In this document: in pieces, positions 58,926 to 64,000 of the stretch
Position numbering within the stretch: the first letter of the stretch is position 1
Layout: each line of letters opens with the position of its first letter
Source of the DNA: DATFHX01 sp035247945
GTDB taxonomy: Bacteria > Patescibacteriota > Saccharimonadia > Saccharimonadales > Saccharimonadaceae
Length of the DNA: 64,000 nt
Reading direction: 5' to 3'
NCBI GenBank assembly: GCA_035247945.1
Contig: DATFHX010000019.1
Coordinates: 13,239 to 77,238, forward strand
Notes under the pieces: model-generated
Seen by the model: the letters and a program-made list of their open reading frames with translations, nothing else
Told to the model about the DNA's origin: nothing
The model's database searches: none
Made by a program: the position numbers and the translations under genes

Positions 58926-61139
58926 ATGTCCAAGTCACTCGACCTATCTATTATTATTGTCGCTCCGAACCAGGGGATCTCTACCCATAAGTCTATCTTG
59001 AGCGCACTCCATGCAGCCAAAGATGCAGATTTTACGTACGAAATCCAGGTACATTATAGCCTCAATAATAGCGAAATCGTTACCTATATAGAGAACAACC
59101 AAACCTTCCTCAGCAAGAATGATATCGCCGTAACCGTACATGAAGTCGTCTCGACTGGAGTGCTTCGCAACGAAGCACTCCAGTCGGCTGCGGGCCGCCA
59201 TATTCTCTTTCTTAATGCCGGAGATCTGATCTCTAAAGACTATCTCAAAAAAGCACTCGACTCATTTAAAGCTGCTCCAACTCTCGTTGCGGCACTCCCG
59301 AGCATGCTCGTAAGTTTCTTTGATGCATCGCAGGTTGCTCCGCGCGTTCATAGTGAGAATAGTGTCTTCCAAAGCGGACTTGTCGATGTATCAATGGCCT
59401 ACGGTGCGATCTATTCGGCTGACTTTTTTAAGCACTATGCATTCCCCGCCGTATCTGATCCTATTTATACTTCCGACATTGACCAGCATGCAATTTGCGA
59501 GCTCAATGCTGCAAGTAAAGAAGTCACCCTTATAGCAGAGAGCTACTATTTCAAACGCTACAGTACTTTGTTTGACCTTCTCGGTCTTTACAACGTACGC
59601 AAACAGAGTCTTATTCCCGCTTCATCCGCCGCGACACCATCTCGTCTTCGCCCTTCACTTGTCGAAGCGAGCGTTGCCGGTGAGATCACCCGAAAGAAAA
59701 GTCCTGGCCTCAAAAAGCAGGCGGTCACCTTTCTTGAGAGTCAGCCGCAGCTCCTACACGCGGTCCGTACGACGATTCACCACTACCGTCACCTTAAGAA
59801 GGATGGTTTCTCTCATCTTAATAAACCAACCATTGCAGCACACCTGCCTTCGTCACTCCTTGATACCGTCCTCGATCTTCAATCTATAGAGCCAAAGATC
59901 TACCTACAGCGAACACGAAAGGGGCATATCGTTAATCCTGCAGCACCAGAGATTAAGCAGCGCGCCCTCTTTGACGAGTACTACGCCGAAGCCTGTAAGT
60001 CACTTCGAAGTGATCATTACGACTACATTCTCGTTGTGCCGTGGCTCATCGCCGGAGGAGCTGACAAATTCTTTGTTAACTATGCGAATATGGCTGCAAA
60101 GATCGACCCCTCAAAGAAAGTGCTCATTGTTTCGACGGCTCCTTCTGTGAAGTCACTTCCCTCCGATATGCTTGGCATTTCTGAGGATGTTGATTTTCTT
60201 CGCCTCTCCGAGCTTATTAAAGCGGATGTGGATTTCACCGCACACTGCGCACATCTGCTTCTTAGTATTATTGAGAATACATCGCCACGCGTGCTTCACG
60301 TCGCGCTCTCACAAGCAGGTTTTAGAACTATTATTGATCACCACACCTATCTTAAAGAAAAGAACGTTAAAACGATCATTACCGCTTATAACGAAGTAAT
60401 TGACACGTATGGTCGACGTGAAGGCTACGTCCACGAAGAGATCCCTCTCTGCTACCCCTATGTAGATGCCGTAACTACCGACAACCAGATGATCATTGAT
60501 ATGTGGTGCACGGAATACGGCTTCTCACCGAAGAACATCTATCTCCACCATCAACCATTCCACCTTCCCGAAAAGACTCATAAAGACGCCTCCCCGTCAG
60601 ATCCGATTAGAATTCTTTGGGCGAGCCATGTCCGTAAAGAGAAGAACCCCGAGGCTGCTGTCGCTGTCGCCGACGCGTTTGCTCGTGGGCCCATTAATGT
60701 ACAGATAGATTGTTTTGGGCTTGTAGACCGAAATCACTACCCTAAAAACCTCTTTACTTCGAAGAGTCGTCCGAACCTGACATACAAGGGGGGCTTTAAG
60801 AACTTCTTTAAGGATACAAAGCCTGAAACCTATGACCTCTTTCTCTATACCAGCCTCCACGACGGTACACCGAACATTGTCATCGAGGCGGGACTTGCCA
60901 AGCTCCCGATCATTAGTAGTGCTATTGGGGGTATTCCGACACTTCTTGGAGACGACGCGTCACTCATTCAGCACCCAACTAACGCGGATGAGTTCGTTGC
61001 TGCGGTTTCCAATTACCATAAAGATCCTATGGCTGCGCTAAAAAAAGCAGATCACCTTCATAAGCGCCTTCTCAAAACTCAGACCTATACTTCTTTTGAG
61101 AAAGAGGTGAAGGATATGCTCACTTCTCTAGGATATTAG
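58926..61139 (+). CDS. Two-domain glycosyltransferase (GT2-like plus GT4-like)
   Basis: The 737-residue protein has an N-terminal GT-A/GT2-like domain (~6-220) with I-I-I-V-A-P-N and L-N-A-G-D-L near 98-103 at the usual D-x-D region, a linker (~230-345), and a C-terminal GT-B/GT4-like domain (~350-737) with G-G-A-D-K-F, R-K-E-K-N-P and T-S-L-H-D-G-T-P-N-I-V-I-E-A. It may add two different sugars to a growing chain, like chain-synthesis bifunctional enzymes. TGCTATCAT ends 6 nt before the ATG. Confidence 0.82.
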   Translation: MSKSLDLSIIIVAPNQGISTHKSILSALHAAKDADFTYEIQVHYSLNNSEIVTYIENNQTFLSKNDIAVTVHEVVSTGVLRNEALQSAAGRHILFLNAGDLISKDYLKKALDSFKAAPTLVAALPSMLVSFFDASQVAPRVHSENSVFQSGLVDVSMAYGAIYSADFFKHYAFPAVSDPIYTSDIDQHAICELNAASKEVTLIAESYYFKRYSTLFDLLGLYNVRKQSLIPASSAATPSRLRPSLVEASVAGEITRKKSPGLKKQAVTFLESQPQLLHAVRTTIHHYRHLKKDGFSHLNKPTIAAHLPSSLLDTVLDLQSIEPKIYLQRTRKGHIVNPAAPEIKQRALFDEYYAEACKSLRSDHYDYILVVPWLIAGGADKFFVNYANMAAKIDPSKKVLIVSTAPSVKSLPSDMLGISEDVDFLRLSELIKADVDFTAHCAHLLLSIIENTSPRVLHVALSQAGFRTIIDHHTYLKEKNVKTIITAYNEVIDTYGRREGYVHEEIPLCYPYVDAVTTDNQMIIDMWCTEYGFSPKNIYLHHQPFHLPEKTHKDASPSDPIRILWASHVRKEKNPEAAVAVADAFARGPINVQIDCFGLVDRNHYPKNLFTSKSRPNLTYKGGFKNFFKDTKPETYDLFLYTSLHDGTPNIVIEAGLAKLPIISSAIGGIPTLLGDDASLIQHPTNADEFVAAVSNYHKDPMAALKKADHLHKRLLKTQTYTSFEKEVKDMLTSLGY

Positions 61140-61164
61140 ACCATATATACGCTATACTGTACCC

Positions 61165-62103
61165 ATGAGACTAATCTCGTATATTTTCCCCATCTACAAT
61201 GAGGCCGATAACATTGCCCTGCTTCACAAGACTGTTACCGAAGTAGTAAAACCACTCAAAAAGAAATATGAGTTTGAGTTTATCTACATCAACGACGGAA
61301 GCAAAGACGATTCGTTAAAAGAGCTCGAGAAACTCCATAAAAAAGATTCGTCAGCAGTTATTGTAGATCTCGCTCGAAATTTCGGTCACCAGATTGCCGT
61401 CACAGCCGGCCTTGATGTTGCTAAAGGTGATGCGGTTATTATTATGGACAGTGACATGCAAGATCCGCCAAAGGTGAGTCTTGAACTTATTGAGAGATGG
61501 GAAGAAGGCTATGATGTCGTCTACGCGCAGCGGCGTTCACGAAAAGATACTGTGTTCAAGCGTGCAACAGCGAATCTTTTCTACCGCACACTTCACTCAC
61601 TTGCCGAGATTGACATTCCGCGTAACACCGGTGACTTTCGCCTTATCGACCGTAAAGTGGTAGAAGAAGTAAGGCGCTACACTGAGCATAACCGCTTCCT
61701 CCGAGGTATGATTAGTAACGTTGGATTCCGCCAGACGGGTGTTCTTTTTGACCGCGATGAGCGTCATGCTGGCGAAACGGGCTATCCGCTTCGCAAAATG
61801 CTGAAGTTTGCTGCAGATGGGATCATGAGCTTCTCAAGCGCCCCACTTCGACTCATTAGTCGCCTTGGCTACATTATGTCGTTTCTGAGTGTGATCTTCA
61901 TTGTCTATACACTCAGCGTTCGCCTCTTTTATCCAACGCATGCTGTTGAGGGTTGGGCATTTATAGTCATCAGCATCTTCCTCGTCGGCGGCATCCAACT
62001 TATTATGCTTGGCGTTCTAGGAAGCTACATTGGTCGCATTTATACTGAAACACAGAATCGACCTCTTTATTCAATTCGAAATATTCTTCGATCGAAAAAG
62101 TAA
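61165..62103 (+). CDS. GT2 polyprenyl-phosphate glycosyltransferase (GtrB/DPM-like)
   Basis: The 312-residue protein has a GT2 catalytic domain with I-F-P-I-Y-N-E-A-D-N, I-N-D-G-S-K-D, M-D-S-D-M-Q-D-P-P (DxD) and R-x-x-x-H-R/N-R-F-L-R, then two C-terminal membrane helices (~232-255, ~265-290). It makes polyprenyl-phosphate hexose for transfer outside the cell. CGCTATACT ends 6 nt before the ATG. Confidence 0.93.
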   Translation: MRLISYIFPIYNEADNIALLHKTVTEVVKPLKKKYEFEFIYINDGSKDDSLKELEKLHKKDSSAVIVDLARNFGHQIAVTAGLDVAKGDAVIIMDSDMQDPPKVSLELIERWEEGYDVVYAQRRSRKDTVFKRATANLFYRTLHSLAEIDIPRNTGDFRLIDRKVVEEVRRYTEHNRFLRGMISNVGFRQTGVLFDRDERHAGETGYPLRKMLKFAADGIMSFSSAPLRLISRLGYIMSFLSVIFIVYTLSVRLFYPTHAVEGWAFIVISIFLVGGIQLIMLGVLGSYIGRIYTETQNRPLYSIRNILRSKK

Positions 62104-62159
62104 ACAAAACTTCATCGATCCCTACCGGGAAGCTCACGATCTTCTCTAATTTCACGCTG

Positions 62160-62282
62160 TCAAGCGACAGGGTCATTGATTCCCTTATATACACCTATCA
62201 TTTGAAGTTTTTTAAGAAGACGAGAAATTCTTCGTCGCCGGCTCATCCTGATTACTGCGTTAATTCTGTTCATTATAGCCAT
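62160..62282 (-). CDS. Tentative basic 40-aa peptide
   Basis: A short frame gives a very basic helix (M-S-R-R-R-R-I-S-R-L-L-K-K). Only a weak AAGG-type site precedes the ATG at 62282; a TATAAT is inside the first codons, so the true start may be an internal ATG. The product could be a small nucleic-acid-binding or membrane-active peptide, or nothing at all. Confidence 0.3.
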   Translation of the reverse strand: MAIMNRINAVIRMSRRRRISRLLKKLQMIGVYKGINDPVA

Positions 62283-62315
62283 ATATTAACGCCTTTTTGC
62301 CAACAAAGCGTTAAT
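62257..62315. repeat. Three copies of ATTAACGC in 59 bp
   Basis: GCGTTAAT (62257-62264), ATTAACGC (62285-62292) and GCGTTAAT (62308-62315) occur in the gap after the last glycosyltransferase gene; the second and third form an 8-bp inverted repeat. They may be an operator for the small minus-strand frame. The rest, to 62372, holds nothing I can name. Confidence 0.45.
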
Positions 62316-62372
62316 TTGATCGAAAAGTGGACTAATTAACACTCATTCTGTCATGGTTGGTCGTGCCGAGAC

Positions 62373-62405
62373 GTACAAAGAGCCTTATGAAAGGGCTCTT
62401 TGTAC
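62373..62405 (-). terminator. Hairpin after the repeat protein
   Basis: A perfect 12-bp stem (62373-62384 with 62394-62405) with a 9-nt loop lies 16 nt past the stop of the 62421 gene. It has no clear U-run. Confidence 0.65.
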
Positions 62406-62420
62406 TGAAAATAGGAGCGT

Positions 62421-64000
62421 CTAGTTCGTTACCGTGAAAGTAAGGTTTGCAAGCGTACTTACGCCACCAAAACTATTTGAGTCAAAGGCGCGCCACTGGG
62501 AGCCGTTATAGATGGCAAAGTAGGCTTTATATTGACCTGCGGTATCGAGACGTCCGACTCTCGAGTATGTCACTTCTTGCCCCGGCTGTAGCGTTCCGAG
62601 TGGGAAACAACCGAGATCATGGTTTCCGTTTGTCGCTACGTCGCGGATGATATAACAAAGCTGGTCATTCGTGGTGACAACTTGATCCGAGAAGTTAGTT
62701 ACTTTAAAGGAACCCGTGAAGTCTGTGTTCTTTTGTGGACTGGCTGGGTTTGTCGACATACCGCCAGTTAGCTCTAGCGCAGGCTTCACTTGGAACGTAA
62801 GTGTCGTCGGCTCACTTCCTGTTTCTGGGGTATAGGTATCGAAAGGTCGCCAGTAGGAACCGTTATAGATAGCGAAGTTTGCTTTATACTGCCCGGCATC
62901 ACTGAAGAAGCCTACCTGTGAGAAGGTCTTCTCCTGTCCTGCTTGTAGTGTTCCGAGGACGAGACAACCAAAGTCATGGTTTCCGTTTGTCGCAGTGTCA
63001 CGAATTATATAGCAGACCTGGTCGTTCGTTGTGATTGCGTGATCGGAGAAGTTCTTTATCTTAAAGGATCCAGTCACATTTGTTTTTGCGCGTGGGTTAG
63101 AATCCGACAGCGTCAGCCCCTGAGTAAGTGAAAGCGCTGGCTTTACAGTGAAATCAAGCGAGGTATTCTCGGTACCTGTTTCTGGAACATATGTATCGAA
63201 CGAGCGCCACGATGATCCGTTATAAATAGCGAAGTAAGCCTTATACTGCCCCGGTGTATCAAGATGACCAATCCTGGAATAGGTTCGCTCTTCGCCCGCT
63301 TGAAGTGTTCCAATTGGGAAACAGCCGAGGTCGTTGTTGCTATTTGTTGCCTTGTCTCGAATGATGTAGCAGAGCTGGTCATTCGTTGTGATAGCTTGAT
63401 CAGAGAAGTTTTTAAGCTTGAAGGAGCCAGTAAAGTTTGTTTGTGACCTCAAGGTCGATGTGCCAATACTGAGCCCCTGGGTTAACGTCACTGCCGGCTT
63501 TACGTTGAAGTCGAGCGTCGTTTTCTCAGTGCCCGTCTCTGGAGTATAGGTATCAAACGAGCGCCAGTAAGAACCATTGAAGATATTGAGCGTTGCTTTA
63601 TAGGCACCTGCATCTCCGAAGTATCCCACCTTAGAGAACGTCTTCTCCTCACCAGCCTGGAACGTGCCGAGCGCAAGACAACCAAAGTCATGGTTTCCGT
63701 TTGTTGCAGTGTCACGGATAATGTAACAAAGCTGATCATTCGTTGTCACTGTGTGGTCGGAAAAATTCTTTACTTTAAATGAACCAGTAACATTTGCCTT
63801 CGCCCGCGGGTTGTTGTTTGAAAGCGTCAACCCTTGAGTGAGCGTGAGCGCGGGTTTTGCGGTCATGTTCGGCGTTGTCGCATCGAGCGTGCCGCGGGTG
63901 AGCTGATAGTTAATAAGGTTCTTATCGACAGGAACAGCTCCATTTATCGTCGCCGATTTTGTTGCTCCAGCAGCAACGTCTGGGAGACCAACCGTATTCC
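62421..64000 (-). CDS. Protein of ~118-residue beta-sandwich repeats, 5' end beyond window
   Basis: The reading frame stays open to the window edge (526 codons seen). Four successive repeats start P-A-L/V-x-L-T-Q/G-G-L/M and each contain T-N-D-Q-L/V-C-Y-I-I-R-D, a second cysteine in G-C, W-R-x-F-D and a T-G-x-E tail. The two cysteines per repeat probably form a disulfide. Each repeat looks like an Ig-like beta-sandwich. The protein ends without a sorting signal after the fourth repeat. It is likely exported, though the N-terminus is not seen. A methionine at 63866 is internal and not the start. Confidence 0.85.
   Translation of the reverse strand, partial: NTVGLPDVAAGATKSATINGAVPVDKNLINYQLTRGTLDATTPNMTAKPALTLTQGLTLSNNNPRAKANVTGSFKVKNFSDHTVTTNDQLCYIIRDTATNGNHDFGCLALGTFQAGEEKTFSKVGYFGDAGAYKATLNIFNGSYWRSFDTYTPETGTEKTTLDFNVKPAVTLTQGLSIGTSTLRSQTNFTGSFKLKNFSDQAITTNDQLCYIIRDKATNSNNDLGCFPIGTLQAGEERTYSRIGHLDTPGQYKAYFAIYNGSSWRSFDTYVPETGTENTSLDFTVKPALSLTQGLTLSDSNPRAKTNVTGSFKIKNFSDHAITTNDQVCYIIRDTATNGNHDFGCLVLGTLQAGQEKTFSQVGFFSDAGQYKANFAIYNGSYWRPFDTYTPETGSEPTTLTFQVKPALELTGGMSTNPASPQKNTDFTGSFKVTNFSDQVVTTNDQLCYIIRDVATNGNHDLGCFPLGTLQPGQEVTYSRVGRLDTAGQYKAYFAIYNGSQWRAFDSNSFGGVSTLANLTFTVTN

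Noticed and set aside
62421..64000. Possible CRISPR or satellite repeats
   Set aside because: The periodic bases encode ~118-residue protein repeats with no spacers.
1..64000. Recoded UGA (code 25) as in Gracilibacteria/Absconditabacteria
   Set aside because: TGA ends several clear genes (such as the LexA-like gene with its GTGA overlap and the four-cysteine gene) and no recognised family needs TGA as glycine; the one frameshift found is not at a TGA.

Overview
The window reads as a chromosome segment of a small-genome bacterium of the Candidate Phyla Radiation, most likely Candidatus Saccharibacteria (TM7) or a close relative. The basis is the mixture of compact standard-code genes (TGA is used as a stop), many genes whose promoter -10 box abuts the start codon, wall-anchored surface proteins with L-A/P-x-T-G tails, a flavoprotein with an altered redox motif, and a housekeeping set without amino-acid biosynthesis. 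The phylum is an inference from gene content; no rRNA is present to settle it.

Layout. 1-6.4 kb: surface proteins on the minus strand (a partial beta-helix protein cut by the window start, a LamG/repeat protein, a seven-blade propeller protein), an eroded anchor tail and a NUDIX gene. 6.5-16 kb: small membrane and hypothetical proteins, a cyclopropane-fatty-acid synthase, an alpha/beta hydrolase, a membrane protein + ATP-cone + flavoprotein operon, initiator tRNA-Met, and several G+C-richer genes with Shine-Dalgarno leaders. 15.5-30 kb: housekeeping genes (FtsB/DivIC-like, tRNA-Ile2, MurC, TrmB, TsaC, MscS, MutY-like, MsrA, AspRS, CNNM/CBS protein, DsbA-like). 30-36 kb: two CorA transporters, an AbrB-controlled drug-efflux operon and an SdrD_B-type wall protein. 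36-46 kb: a 1287-residue polytopic membrane protein, small hypotheticals, a duplicated gene pair, a subtilisin with a duplicated calcium-loop insert, and MetK behind a SAM riboswitch. 46-50 kb: a frameshifted YdeI gene, a large LASTG surface protein behind a leader terminator, and tRNA-Asn. 50-62 kb: a surface-polysaccharide locus (O-antigen-ligase-like, polyprenyl sugar transferase, glycosyltransferases, GlmS, a nucleotidyltransferase, GalE) interrupted by a Doc toxin with a 43-residue partner. 62.4 kb to the end: a partial protein of ~118-residue repeats.

How it fits together. The window is rich in cell-envelope functions: wall peptide ligation (MurC), UDP-sugar supply (GlmS, GalE), glycan assembly, and at least four proteins with sorting signals, although no sortase is encoded here. 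Two expression styles coexist. More than twenty genes have an extended -10 (TGnTATAMT-like) ending 6-7 nt before the start codon, which predicts leaderless mRNAs. Most surface proteins, efflux genes and G+C-rich small genes instead carry leaders, Shine-Dalgarno sites, hairpins or operators. Candidates for undescribed biology are the leaderless promoter architecture with overlapping divergent starts, the Doc/43-residue pair, the LexA-like/C39-like pair attached to the O-antigen ligase gene, the cysteine-free MutY, the flavoprotein without redox cysteines, and several very small genes with clean expression signals.
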